Source: Streptomyces sp. Ru71
GTDB lineage: Bacteria > Actinomycetota > Actinomycetes > Streptomycetales > Streptomycetaceae
DNA: 59,089 nucleotides
Direction of reading: 5' to 3'
NCBI RefSeq assembly: GCF_002920535.1
Contig: NZ_PQSS01000046.1
Span: 1 to 59,089 of the forward strand
The translations under genes and the position numbers were made by a program. The notes beneath the pieces were generated by a model, which saw only the letters and a list, made by a program, of their open reading frames with translations, made no database searches and had not been told where the DNA came from. Each line of letters begins with the position of its first letter. The first letter of the stretch is position 1. Positions 9,582 through 19,786 of this stretch are shown in pieces.

Positions 9582-10946
9582 ATGACCGCCACCCTCACCC
9601 AAGAGGCCAGCCCGCCCCGCGGCGGCGCCCCGGGCGCCACGCCCGCCCGGCGCCTGAAGCGGCGCGGGAAGATCATCGCCGTACTGTTCGTCCTCCCCGC
9701 CCTGCTGCTGCTCGGCGCGCTCGTCGTCTACCCGGTGCTGTTCTCGATCGGGCGCAGCTTCTTCGACGCGTCCGGCACCCGCTTCGTCGGCGGCGACAAC
9801 TACGCCGAGATGTTCCGCGACCCGGCGACCCTCAAGGCCATCCGCAACACCACGATCTGGGTGGTGGTGGCCCCCGCCCTGCTCACCGGGCTCGGCCTGA
9901 TCCTGGCCGTCCTGGTGGAGAAGGTCCGCTGGGCCACCGCCTTCAAGCTGCTGCTGTTCATGCCGATGGCGGTGTCCTTCCTCGCCGCCGGCATCATCTT
10001 CCGCCTCGCCTACGACGAGGACCCCGACAAGGGCGTCCTCAACGCCGCCGTCGTCTCCGTCCACGACGCCTTCAAGGGGACGTCGTCCTACCCCACGGCC
10101 CGGGTCCGCGACGGGCAGGGCCTGGAGCAGGGCCGGGACGGCTCCTACCTGACGACCGCGAGCGTGCGGCCGGGGCAGAGCGCCGCGCTCGGCGTGGTCG
10201 GCGTCCTCCCCAAGGACCTGCCCGCCGACGCCCGGCCCGCCTACGGCGCCGCCGCGCGCACGGCGGCCGCCGGTGAGGTGCGCGGTGTCGTCTACCTCGA
10301 CTTCACCCCCGGCGGGGGAGGGCGGCAGGGCCGGGTCGACCCCAAGGAGAGCGGGCTGCCCGGCATGAAGGTCGAGGCGGTCCGCGACGGCAGCACGGTG
10401 GCGAGCGCCACCACCGCCGCCGACGGCTCCTTCCGCTTCGCCGGACTCGACGACGGCCCGTACACGCTGAAGCTGCCCAAGTCCAACTTCGCCCCGCCCT
10501 ACCAGGGCGTCTCCTGGCTCGGGCCGACCCTGGTCACCCCGGCGATCATCGGCGCGTACCTGTGGATCTGGACCGGCTTCGCGATGGTCCTGATCGGCGC
10601 CGGCCTGTCCACGCTGCCCCGGGACGCGCTGGAGGCCGCCCGCATGGACGGCGCGAACGAGTGGCAGATCTTCCGCCGCATCACGGTTCCCCTGCTCGCG
10701 CCGGTCCTCACGGTCGTCTTCGTCACCCTCGTCATCAACGTGATGAAGGTGTTCGACCTCGTCTACATCATCGCGCCCGGACCGGTGCAGGAGGACGCGA
10801 CCGTGCTCGCCACCCAGATGTGGCTGGTGTCCTTCGGCGGCGGCAACAACCAGGGCCTCGGCAGCGCCCTCGGCGTCCTGCTGCTGCTCCTGGTCATCCC
10901 CGCGATGGTCTTCAACGTCCGCCGCTTCCGAAGGAGTCAGCGATGA
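9582..10946 (+). CDS. sugar ABC transporter permease (MalF type) with an inserted Cna-B-like domain
   Basis: Membrane permease of 454 residues, about 150 more than usual for the family. Helices are predicted near residues 31-53, 88-112, 122-142, 318-342, about 372-395 and 420-445. Between helices three and four, residues ~150-310 form a long insert instead of a short extracytoplasmic loop. Residues ~233-300 of it (GVVYLDFTPGG..., then GLPGMKVEAV, ATTAADGSFRFAGLDDGPYTL) read like a Cna-B / SdrD-type or carboxypeptidase-regulatory beta-sandwich. The EAA loop EAARMDGANEWQIFRRITVP, needed to dock on the ATPase, is intact, so the protein should be functional. No ATPase gene lies in the cluster; a shared MsiK-type ATPase encoded elsewhere is the usual solution in Streptomyces. 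Confidence 0.93.
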   Translation: MTATLTQEASPPRGGAPGATPARRLKRRGKIIAVLFVLPALLLLGALVVYPVLFSIGRSFFDASGTRFVGGDNYAEMFRDPATLKAIRNTTIWVVVAPALLTGLGLILAVLVEKVRWATAFKLLLFMPMAVSFLAAGIIFRLAYDEDPDKGVLNAAVVSVHDAFKGTSSYPTARVRDGQGLEQGRDGSYLTTASVRPGQSAALGVVGVLPKDLPADARPAYGAAARTAAAGEVRGVVYLDFTPGGGGRQGRVDPKESGLPGMKVEAVRDGSTVASATTAADGSFRFAGLDDGPYTLKLPKSNFAPPYQGVSWLGPTLVTPAIIGAYLWIWTGFAMVLIGAGLSTLPRDALEAARMDGANEWQIFRRITVPLLAPVLTVVFVTLVINVMKVFDLVYIIAPGPVQEDATVLATQMWLVSFGGGNNQGLGSALGVLLLLLVIPAMVFNVRRFRRSQR

Positions 10947-11782
10947 ACGCGGTCAGGCGCGGCCTCGGCAGCGCTGTGGTGCAGGCCTTCCTGGTGGTGG
11001 TCGCCCTGGTCTGGGTGACCCCGCTCGCCGGACTGTTCCTGTCCTCGCTCAGGTCGGCGTCGGACACGGCCAAGGGCGGCTGGTGGACGGTGTTCACCAG
11101 CCCCGGCCAGCTGTCCTTCGACAACTACTCCGCGCTGCTGAAGAACGCGGGCATCACCCAGGCCTTCTGGAACACGGTGGCGATCTCGGTGCCGACGACC
11201 GTCCTGGTCGTCGTCCTCGCCGCGCTCGCCGGATACGCCTTCGCCTGGCTGGACTTCCCGCTGCGCGAACCGCTGTTCCTGCTCGTGGTCGCGCTGCTGG
11301 TGGTGCCGGTGCAGATCGGCCTGCTGCCGGTCGCCAAGCTCTTCGGCCAGCTGGGCCTGTTCGGCACGATCCCCGGCGTCGTCCTCTTCCACGTCGCCTA
11401 CGGCCTGCCGTTCGCGGTGTTCCTGCTGCGCAACTACTTCGCCGAGATGCCGAGGGAGATGCTGGAGGCGGCCCGCATGGACGGCGGCAGCGAGTGGCGC
11501 ATCTTCACCCGGCTGGTGCTGCCCGTGGGCCGGCCCGCCATCGCCTCACTGGCCATCTTCCAGTTCCTGTGGGTGTGGAACGACATGCTGGTCGCGCTGC
11601 TCTTCGCGGACAGCTCCTCGCAGCCGCTGACCGTACAACTGCAGTCGCAGATCCGGCAGTTCGGAAGCAACATCGATGTGCTGGCGCCGGGCGCGTTCCT
11701 GTCCCTGATCGTGCCGGTCGTGGTGTTCTTCGCCTTCCAGCGGCACTTCGTGCAGGGCGTGATGGCCGGGTCGGTGAAGTAG
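10943..11782 (+). CDS. sugar ABC transporter permease (MalG type)
   Basis: Second membrane subunit of the importer, 279 residues with six predicted helices. Start ATG at 10943 overlaps the previous stop as ATGA, with AAGGAG ten bases upstream, so it is translationally coupled to the MalF-type permease. The EAA motif EAARMDGGSEWRIFTRLVLP is intact, and the C-terminal region FFAFQRHFVQGVMAGSVK is the typical MalG ending. It forms a heterodimer with the upstream permease to import the sugar bound by the lipoprotein at 8247. Confidence 0.94.
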   Translation: MNAVRRGLGSAVVQAFLVVVALVWVTPLAGLFLSSLRSASDTAKGGWWTVFTSPGQLSFDNYSALLKNAGITQAFWNTVAISVPTTVLVVVLAALAGYAFAWLDFPLREPLFLLVVALLVVPVQIGLLPVAKLFGQLGLFGTIPGVVLFHVAYGLPFAVFLLRNYFAEMPREMLEAARMDGGSEWRIFTRLVLPVGRPAIASLAIFQFLWVWNDMLVALLFADSSSQPLTVQLQSQIRQFGSNIDVLAPGAFLSLIVPVVVFFAFQRHFVQGVMAGSVK

Positions 11783-11820
11783 ACCGGAGACCGGAAACCG
11801 GAGAGGGAGACCGGAGAGCG

Positions 11821-11855
11821 GAGGCAACACCCCACGGCCCGTGGGGTGTTGCCTC
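11821..11855. terminator. strong hairpin terminator after the sugar transporter operon
   Basis: GAGGCAACACCCCACG (11821-11836), a 3-nt loop, and CGTGGGGTGTTGCCTC (11840-11855) form a perfect 16-bp stem 39 bp after the permease stop. There is no T-run. Confidence 0.85.
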
Positions 11856-11863
11856 GCCGGTGC

Positions 11864-11879
11864 TGAGTACGCGTACTCA
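11864..11879. promoter_or_regulatory. perfect 16-bp palindrome upstream of the lipoprotein gene
   Basis: TGAGTACGCGTACTCA is fully symmetric and lies 35 bp before the ATG at 11914. Its position fits an operator or a site at the promoter of that gene. I do not recognise the regulator. Confidence 0.5.
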
Positions 11880-11913
11880 TGTGCCGTGGCGAGCGCCTCC
11901 GGAGACTGTCCGC

Positions 11914-12570
11914 ATGCCTCGAACTCCCGCCCCGCGCCGGTCCGGTCTCGCCCTCGCGGTCATCGCGCTCCCCACCCTGGCCCTCGCCGCCTGCGGCACC
12001 GACCGCACCGGCGCCACCGCCGCGGGGAAGAGACCCGCCGACGCCGTAGGAGCCCGGCCCGCCGGCGCACCACCCGCCACCGACCCACAGGTGGCCTTCA
12101 TGGAGCTGCTGAACACGGTCGGCGAGCCCTGCTTCCCGCACCCGCCGACCGGGCCGGAGCCGTCCGCACCGACCGAGCAGCCGCGCACCGCTCCCGTCCC
12201 CGTACAGCTGCCGGTCGATCCCGCACCGCCCACCGAGGCCGCCCCGGCGTCCACCCCCACCGGGGCACCGCCCGCCGCCGAACTGACCCCCGCCGAGCAG
12301 TGCGCGGCCCGCCGTCACGCCGAGCGCATCACCAAGGCCCTCGGCACTCTGCCCGACCCCACCCCCGCCCAGGTCAGGGCCGCCCTGCGCGGACTGGGCT
12401 ACCTCGACGAACGCATCCACGGCCCGGAGCGGTCCGGCGCGGTCGCGCGGTTCTTCCTGGACCTGCGCCTCATGGACAGCCCGCTCTGCCTGAAGGGAAC
12501 GGTGAGGGACGGAAAGACCGTCATCGAGACGTACGGCGTCCCCGCGAACGAGCCCTTCCGCCCGATGTGA
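11914..12570 (+). CDS. putative lipoprotein of unknown function
   Basis: Protein of 218 residues, start ATG at 11914 with GGAG upstream. A lipoprotein signal (residues 1-27, LALAVIALPTLALAAC) ends in the lipobox cysteine. A Pro/Ala/Thr-rich, presumably disordered spacer follows (about residues 30-125). The C-terminal ~90 residues are a compact domain beginning ELTPAEQCAARRHAERI and ending near YGVPANEPFRPM; it contains AQVRAALRGLGYLDERIHGP, which looks helical. Cysteines occur in PCFP, EQCAA and SPLCLKG. No family is recognised. It is a single gene between two terminators. Confidence 0.75.
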   Translation: MPRTPAPRRSGLALAVIALPTLALAACGTDRTGATAAGKRPADAVGARPAGAPPATDPQVAFMELLNTVGEPCFPHPPTGPEPSAPTEQPRTAPVPVQLPVDPAPPTEAAPASTPTGAPPAAELTPAEQCAARRHAERITKALGTLPDPTPAQVRAALRGLGYLDERIHGPERSGAVARFFLDLRLMDSPLCLKGTVRDGKTVIETYGVPANEPFRPM

Positions 12571-12585
12571 GACGAGCGGAAAAGA

Positions 12586-12619
12586 CGCCGGGCGGACCGG
12601 TTCCCCGGCCCGCCCGGCG
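12586..12619. terminator. bidirectional hairpin between the lipoprotein gene and pgl
   Basis: CGCCGGGCGG (12586-12595) pairs with CCGCCCGGCG (12610-12619). It lies between two convergent genes and directly follows an A-rich stretch (GGAAAAGA), which gives a T-run on the minus-strand transcript. Confidence 0.7.
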
Positions 12620-12650
12620 CCTGTGCGTCAGGAGCTTCAGGTGCCCGCGC

Positions 12651-13433
12651 TCACGGCGACGCCGGCGGGTAGAGCGACCTCGGCAGCTGCGAGGCCGCCG
12701 CCGAGTCCAGCAGCCACAGGGTGCGGGAGCGGCCCCGGGCGCCCGCCGCCGGGGCCTGGATCTCGCCCGCGCCCGACAGCGCCATCGCCGCGGCCTGCGC
12801 CTTGTCCTCGCCGGCCGCCAGCAGCCACACCTCGCGGGCCGCCCGGATCGCGGGCAGCGTCAGGGAGATCCGGGTGGGCGGCGGCTTGGGAGCGCCGTGC
12901 ACCCCGACCACCGTCCGCTCGGTCTCCCGCACCGCCGGCAGCTCCGGGAACAGCGACGCCACATGCGTGTCCGGGCCGACGCCCAGCATCAGCACGTCGA
13001 ACGCCGGGACCGGACCGTGGTTCTCCGGCCCCGCCGACCGCGCCAGCTCCTCCGCGTAGGCGGCGGCCGCCGCGTCCGCGTCGTTGCCGTACGGTCCGTC
13101 CGAGGCCGGCATCGCGTGCACCCGCTTGGGGTCCAGCGGCACGGCGTCCAGCAGGGCCTCGCGGGCCTGGGTGACGTTGCGTTCCGGATCGCCCTCGGGC
13201 AGGAACCGCTCGTCACCCCACCACAGGTCCAGGCGCCCCCAGTCGATCGCGTCCCGCGCGGGCGCGGCGGCGAGCGCCGCCAGGACGCCGTTGCCGTTGC
13301 GGCCGCCGGTGAGCACGATGGACGCCGAACCCCGGGACGTCTGCGCGTCCACGATCTTCGTGATGAGACGGGCCGCGGCGGCCTGCGCCATCAGCTCCTT
13401 GTCGTGATGCACGACCAGCTGAGGGGTGCTCAC
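12651..13433 (-). CDS. pgl: 6-phosphogluconolactonase
   Basis: Hydrolyses 6-phosphogluconolactone to 6-phosphogluconate, the second step of the oxidative pentose phosphate pathway, in the cytoplasm. The 260-residue protein has the NagB-like sugar-phosphate fold: LTGGRNGNGVLAAL near residue 40, the DWGRLDLWWGDERFLPEGD strand-loop, and the characteristic GVGPDTHVASLFP loop near 155. Start GTG at 13433 overlaps the stop of opcA as GTGA. A longer frame continues upstream but runs antisense-like through opcA and is ignored. It is the last gene of the tkt-tal-zwf-opcA-pgl operon. Confidence 0.95.
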   Translation of the reverse strand: MSTPQLVVHHDKELMAQAAAARLITKIVDAQTSRGSASIVLTGGRNGNGVLAALAAAPARDAIDWGRLDLWWGDERFLPEGDPERNVTQAREALLDAVPLDPKRVHAMPASDGPYGNDADAAAAAYAEELARSAGPENHGPVPAFDVLMLGVGPDTHVASLFPELPAVRETERTVVGVHGAPKPPPTRISLTLPAIRAAREVWLLAAGEDKAQAAAMALSGAGEIQAPAAGARGRSRTLWLLDSAAASQLPRSLYPPASP

Positions 13434-14566
13434 TTCGCCGCCGCCTTCCTCGCCGGGGACTTCCGCGCGGACTTGGCCGTCGCCTTCTTCGCCGGCGCCT
13501 TCGCGGCCTCCTCCACGGGGGTCTCGACGGCTACGGCTTCCTCCGCGGCCTCTGCCGTGTGCGGTGCGACCGGGTCCTCGGCGGCCACCGGGTCGTCCGC
13601 CGCGGCGGGCTCCCCGGCGGCCGGCGCGTCCTTCGCGGCACCGCTGTCCAGCCGCTCCACCCCGTACCGCAGCGCGGAGGCGTACGTGTCGTCCGGGTCC
13701 AGCCGGCGCAGCTCCTCCGCGATCAGCTCGGAGGTCTCCCGGCGCTTGAGCGCCACCGCCCGGTCCGGCTGTCCCTGGATGGACAGCGTGGCCAGCGTGC
13801 CGTCCGCGCGGTCCAGGACGATCGGCCCGCAGTCGGTGTCCATCCGGACCGCGGTCAGACCGGGACCGGCCGACAGCGACCGCTTCACCGGCACGTCCAG
13901 CCGGTCCGCGAGCCACATCGCCAGCAGCTCGCAGCTCGGGTTGAACTCCTCGCCCTCCACCTCGACGGCCTGGACCCGGCAGGTGACCTGGTCCAGCGCG
14001 GCCGCCAGCATGGAGCGCCACGGCGTGACCCGGGTCCAGGACAGGTCGGTGTCGCCCGGCGTGTAGGCGCGGGCGCGCGCCGCCAGCTCCCGTACCGGCT
14101 CCTCCGCCGCGTAGGAGTCGGTGACCCGGCGCTGCGCGAGCGCGCCGAGCGCGTCGCCGGCCGGGTCGAGCGGGCCGTTCACCGGCCACCACACCACGAC
14201 CGGCGCGTCCGGCAGCAGCAGCGGCAGGACCACCGACTGTGCCTGGTCGACGATCTCGCCGTACAGGCGCAGCACGACCGTCTCACCGGTGCCCGCGTCC
14301 GCGCCCACCCGCACCTCGGCGTCCAGGCGGGACTGGGTGCGGTCGCGCGGGGTGCGCGAGACCCGCTTGATGACCACCAGCGTGCGCGAGGGGTGCTCGC
14401 GTGAGGCGTCGCTGGCGGCCTTCAGGGCGTCGTAGGCGTTCTCCTCGTCGGTGACGATGACCAGGGTGAGCACCATGCCGACGGCCGGCGTGCCGATGGC
14501 ACGCCGCCCCTGCACCAACGCCTTGTTGATCTTGCTGGCAGTGGTGTCCGTCAGGTCTATCTTCAT
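13430..14566 (-). CDS. opcA: glucose-6-phosphate dehydrogenase assembly protein OpcA
   Basis: Allosteric/assembly partner of the actinobacterial Zwf, needed for full glucose-6-phosphate dehydrogenase activity. The 378-residue protein starts at ATG 14566, overlapping the zwf stop as ATGA. The body (residues ~1-320) carries the family hallmarks GMVLTLVIVTDEENAYDAL near the N-terminus and PVVVWWPVNGP in the centre. The last ~60 residues are different: an acidic Ala/Pro/Glu stretch is followed by a Lys/Ala/Pro tail of the type AKKATAKSARKSPARKAAAK that resembles the tails of histone H1-like proteins. The tail is not needed for the known OpcA role and may bind nucleic acid or just be a flexible extension. 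Confidence 0.95.
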   Translation of the reverse strand: MKIDLTDTTASKINKALVQGRRAIGTPAVGMVLTLVIVTDEENAYDALKAASDASREHPSRTLVVIKRVSRTPRDRTQSRLDAEVRVGADAGTGETVVLRLYGEIVDQAQSVVLPLLLPDAPVVVWWPVNGPLDPAGDALGALAQRRVTDSYAAEEPVRELAARARAYTPGDTDLSWTRVTPWRSMLAAALDQVTCRVQAVEVEGEEFNPSCELLAMWLADRLDVPVKRSLSAGPGLTAVRMDTDCGPIVLDRADGTLATLSIQGQPDRAVALKRRETSELIAEELRRLDPDDTYASALRYGVERLDSGAAKDAPAAGEPAAADDPVAAEDPVAPHTAEAAEEAVAVETPVEEAAKAPAKKATAKSARKSPARKAAAK

Positions 14567-16107
14567 GGCCGGCGCCAGCTCCGTCCGTCTCGCTGCAGCA
14601 TCTCGTCGGCCGCGTCGGGCCCCCAGGTGCCGGCCGGGTACTCGGCAGGCCTGCCGTGCGCCGCCCAGTACTCCTCGATCGGGTCGAGGATCTTCCAGGA
14701 CAGCTCGACCTCCTCCGTGCGCGGGAAGAGGTTGGCGTCGCCGAGCAGCACGTCCAGGATGAGGCGCTCGTACGCCTCCGGGCTGGACTCCGTGAACGAC
14801 TCGCCGTAGGCGAAGTCCATGGACACGTCCCGGATCTCCATCGACGTGCCGGGCACCTTCGAGCCGAAGCGGACCGTCACACCCTCGTCCGGCTGGACGC
14901 GGATGACGATCGCGTTCTGGCCCAGCTCCTCCGTCGCCGTGGTGTCGAAGGGGGAGTGCGGGGCGCGCTGGAAGACGACCGCGATCTCGGTGACCCGGCG
15001 GCCGAGCCGCTTGCCGGTGCGCAGATAGAAGGGGACGCCCGCCCAGCGGCGGTTGTCGATGCCCAGCTTGATCGCCGCGTAGGTGTCGGTGGTGGAGCCG
15101 GGGTCGATGCCCTCCTCCTCCAGATAGCCGACCGCCTTCGCGCCGCCCTGCCAGCCCGCCGTGTACTGGGCGCGCACCGTGTCCCGGCCCAGGTCCTTGG
15201 GCAGCCGGACCGCGCCGAGCACCTTGGTCTTCTCCGCCGCGAGCGCGTCCGCGTCGAAGGAGGCGGGCTCCTCCATCGCGGTCAGCGCGAGCAGCTGGAG
15301 CAGATGGTTCTGGATGACGTCACGGGCGGCGCCGATGCCGTCGTAGTAGCCGGCCCGGCCGCCGATGCCGATGTCCTCGGCCATCGTGATCTGCACGTGG
15401 TCGACGTAGGACCGGTTCCAGATCGGCTCGAACATCTGGTTGGCGAAGCGCAGCGCCAGGATGTTCTGGACCGTCTCCTTGCCCAGGTAGTGGTCGATGC
15501 GGAAGACCTGGTCCGAGGCGAACACCTCGTGCACGATCGCGTTGAGCTCCTCGGCCGACTTCAGGTCGTGGCCGAACGGCTTCTCGATGACCGCGCGCCG
15601 CCAGGAGCCCTGCTTCTGGTCGGCCAGACCGTGCTTCTTCAGCTGCTGGATCACGACCGGGAAGGACTTCGGCGGCACCGACAGATAGAAGGCGAAGTTC
15701 CCGCCCGTGCCCTGCGCCTTGTCCAGCTCCTCGATCGTGCCGCGCAGCCGCTCGAAGGCCTCGTCGTCGTCGAAGGTGCCCTGGACGAAGCGCATCCCCT
15801 GGATGAGCTGCTGCCAGACCTCCTCGCGGAACGGCGTGCGGGAGTGTTCCTTGACGGCGTCGTGCACGACCTGGGCGAAGTCCTCGTGCTCCCAGTCGCG
15901 CCGGGCGAAACCGACCAGCGAGAACCCCGGCGGCAGCAGACCCCGGTTGGCGAGGTCGTACACGGCCGGCATCAGCTTCTTTCGCGACAGATCGCCCGTG
16001 ACGCCGAAAATGACCAGACCCGACGGCCCCGCGATACGCGGGAGCCGTCGGTCTGCGGGGTCACGCAGCGGGTTGCTGCCCGAGAGCAGCGAAGTGCTGC
16101 TTGACAA
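14563..16107 (-). CDS. zwf: glucose-6-phosphate 1-dehydrogenase
   Basis: Oxidises glucose 6-phosphate to 6-phosphogluconolactone with NADP+ (or F420-independent NAD+), the entry step of the oxidative pentose phosphate pathway. 514 residues from a TTG start at 16107, chosen because GGAGGG lies eight bases upstream at the end of tal and only five bases separate the tal stop from this codon; a longer frame from 16140 would overlap tal. The Rossmann motif VIFGVTGDLSRKKLMP and the active-site signature RIDHYLGKE with catalytic His are both present. The C-terminal domain is complete (SWKILDPIEEYWA). The stop overlaps the opcA start. Confidence 0.96.
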   Translation of the reverse strand: MSSSTSLLSGSNPLRDPADRRLPRIAGPSGLVIFGVTGDLSRKKLMPAVYDLANRGLLPPGFSLVGFARRDWEHEDFAQVVHDAVKEHSRTPFREEVWQQLIQGMRFVQGTFDDDEAFERLRGTIEELDKAQGTGGNFAFYLSVPPKSFPVVIQQLKKHGLADQKQGSWRRAVIEKPFGHDLKSAEELNAIVHEVFASDQVFRIDHYLGKETVQNILALRFANQMFEPIWNRSYVDHVQITMAEDIGIGGRAGYYDGIGAARDVIQNHLLQLLALTAMEEPASFDADALAAEKTKVLGAVRLPKDLGRDTVRAQYTAGWQGGAKAVGYLEEEGIDPGSTTDTYAAIKLGIDNRRWAGVPFYLRTGKRLGRRVTEIAVVFQRAPHSPFDTTATEELGQNAIVIRVQPDEGVTVRFGSKVPGTSMEIRDVSMDFAYGESFTESSPEAYERLILDVLLGDANLFPRTEEVELSWKILDPIEEYWAAHGRPAEYPAGTWGPDAADEMLQRDGRSWRRP

Positions 16108-16111
16108 AGTT

Positions 16112-17230
16112 TCAGCCCTCCGAGGGAGCCAGGCGCTCAAGCTCCGCCTGCGTCGACTTCAGCAGGTCGTTCCAGGACGCCTCGAACTTCTCGACGCCCT
16201 CGTCCTCCAGCAGCTGCACCACGTCGTTGTACGCGATGCCGAGCTTCTCGACGGCGTCGAGGTCGGCGCGGGCCTGCTCGTAGGTGCCGGCGATGGTGTT
16301 GCCGGTGATCTCGCCGTGCTCCTCGGTGGCGAAGAGGGTGGCCTCCGGCATCGTGTTCACGGTGTTCGGCGCGACCAGCTCGTCGACGTACATCGTGTCC
16401 TTGTACGCCTTGTCCTTCACACCGGTGGAGGCCCACAGCGGACGCTGCGTGCGGGCGCCGGCCTTCTCCAGCGCCTGCCAGCGGTCCGAGGAGAAGACCT
16501 CCTCGTAGGCCTGGTAGGCGAGGCGGGCGTTGGCGACGGCGGCCTTGCCGCGCAGCGCCTTGGCCTCGTCGGTGCCCAGCGCGTCGATCCGCTTGTCGAT
16601 CTCGGTGTCCACACGGGACACGAAGAAGGACGCCACCGAGCGGATCTGCGACAGGTCCAGGCCGCGCTCCTTGGCCTTCTCCAGGCCGGACAGGTACGCG
16701 TCCATGACCTCGCGGTAGCGCTCCAGCGAGAAGATCAGCGTGACGTTGACGCTGATGCCGAGGCCGATGACCTCGGTGATCGCCGGCAGGCCCGCCTTGG
16801 TGGCCGGGATCTTGATCAGGGTGTTCGGGCGGTCGACCAGCCAGGCCAGCTGCTTGGCCTCGGCGACGGTGGCCCTGGTGTCGTGGGCCAGGCGCGGGTC
16901 GACCTCGATGGAGACCCGGCCGTCCTGGCCGTCGGTCGCGTCGAAGACGGGGCGCAGGATGTCGGCGGCGTCCCGGACGTCCGCGGTGGTGATCATGCGG
17001 ATCGCCTCTTCGACGGTCACCTTGCGGGCGGCGAGGTCGGCGAGCTGCTGGTCGTAGCCGTCGCCCTCGGAGATCGCCTTCTGGAAGATCGTCGGGTTGG
17101 TGGTGACGCCCACGACGTGCTGCTGGTCGATCAGCTCGGCGAGGTTGCCGGACGTGATCCGCTTGCGCGACAGGTCGTCCAGCCAGATCGCGACGCCTTC
17201 GTCGGAGAGGCGCTTGAGTGCGTCTGTCAT
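16112..17230 (-). CDS. tal: transaldolase
   Basis: Transfers a dihydroxyacetone unit from sedoheptulose 7-phosphate to glyceraldehyde 3-phosphate in the non-oxidative pentose phosphate pathway. 372 residues, the length of the actinobacterial class (TalB type with extra segments). The Schiff-base lysine is in TLIKIPATKAGLPAI. The N-terminal TNPTIFQKAI signature is near residue 50, and the mid-protein VSIEVDPRLA segment is typical. The start is ATG at 17230, with AGGAGA ten bases upstream. The gene is followed after only four bases by zwf, whose ribosome binding site lies in the tal 3' end. Confidence 0.96.
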   Translation of the reverse strand: MTDALKRLSDEGVAIWLDDLSRKRITSGNLAELIDQQHVVGVTTNPTIFQKAISEGDGYDQQLADLAARKVTVEEAIRMITTADVRDAADILRPVFDATDGQDGRVSIEVDPRLAHDTRATVAEAKQLAWLVDRPNTLIKIPATKAGLPAITEVIGLGISVNVTLIFSLERYREVMDAYLSGLEKAKERGLDLSQIRSVASFFVSRVDTEIDKRIDALGTDEAKALRGKAAVANARLAYQAYEEVFSSDRWQALEKAGARTQRPLWASTGVKDKAYKDTMYVDELVAPNTVNTMPEATLFATEEHGEITGNTIAGTYEQARADLDAVEKLGIAYNDVVQLLEDEGVEKFEASWNDLLKSTQAELERLAPSEG

Positions 17231-17264
17231 GGAAATTACATCTCCTACGTGTCGTATGTGAGCG

Positions 17265-19352
<2,088 letters not shown>

Positions 19353-19786
19353 CCTTTTCAGGGCTCCTCTCCACATGTCGAATACCGGTCTGGTCGGGCT
19401 TGTGCCCACCGGTCGCCGGTGCACTGGGCGCCCACCGGCCGCTGTCGAGCCTACCCCCGTAAAGACGTGCGTTTTTCCCCGTCATTACAGACTGCCGGGA
19501 CTGAGTGCGATCCGCCTCCTGACTGGGCCGTAAGGCATTCAGCACATGAATACGGAGCCGCTCATCTGACCGCTCAATCGAGCTTCGGTATGCGCGGAAG
19601 AACGCATTCCGCAAACGCGCCGGCGAGGCCGGGAACGATCACCGGCGCAGGGCGGTCGCCGGACCCGGACGATCATGCCCCGCCAACACGACCCCACCCC
19701 CGCGAAGGCCGGGGTATGGGCAACGTCTAAAGTGGCGTGGTACGCGCGAGCCTTTACCGCCACTTCACACGGGGAGGCTTGCTGGG
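19353..19786. promoter_or_regulatory. 434-bp divergent intergenic region between tkt and ctaB
   Basis: No gene is visible here. It must hold the promoters of the pentose phosphate operon (minus) and of ctaB (plus). On the minus strand TAGGCT (near 19451-19456) is a possible -10 for tkt. On the plus side an inverted repeat AAGTGGCG (19730-19737) / CGCCACTT (19758-19765) lies just upstream of ctaB and could be an operator or a leader hairpin. The middle part is lower in GC than the genes and shows nothing I can name. Confidence 0.4.
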
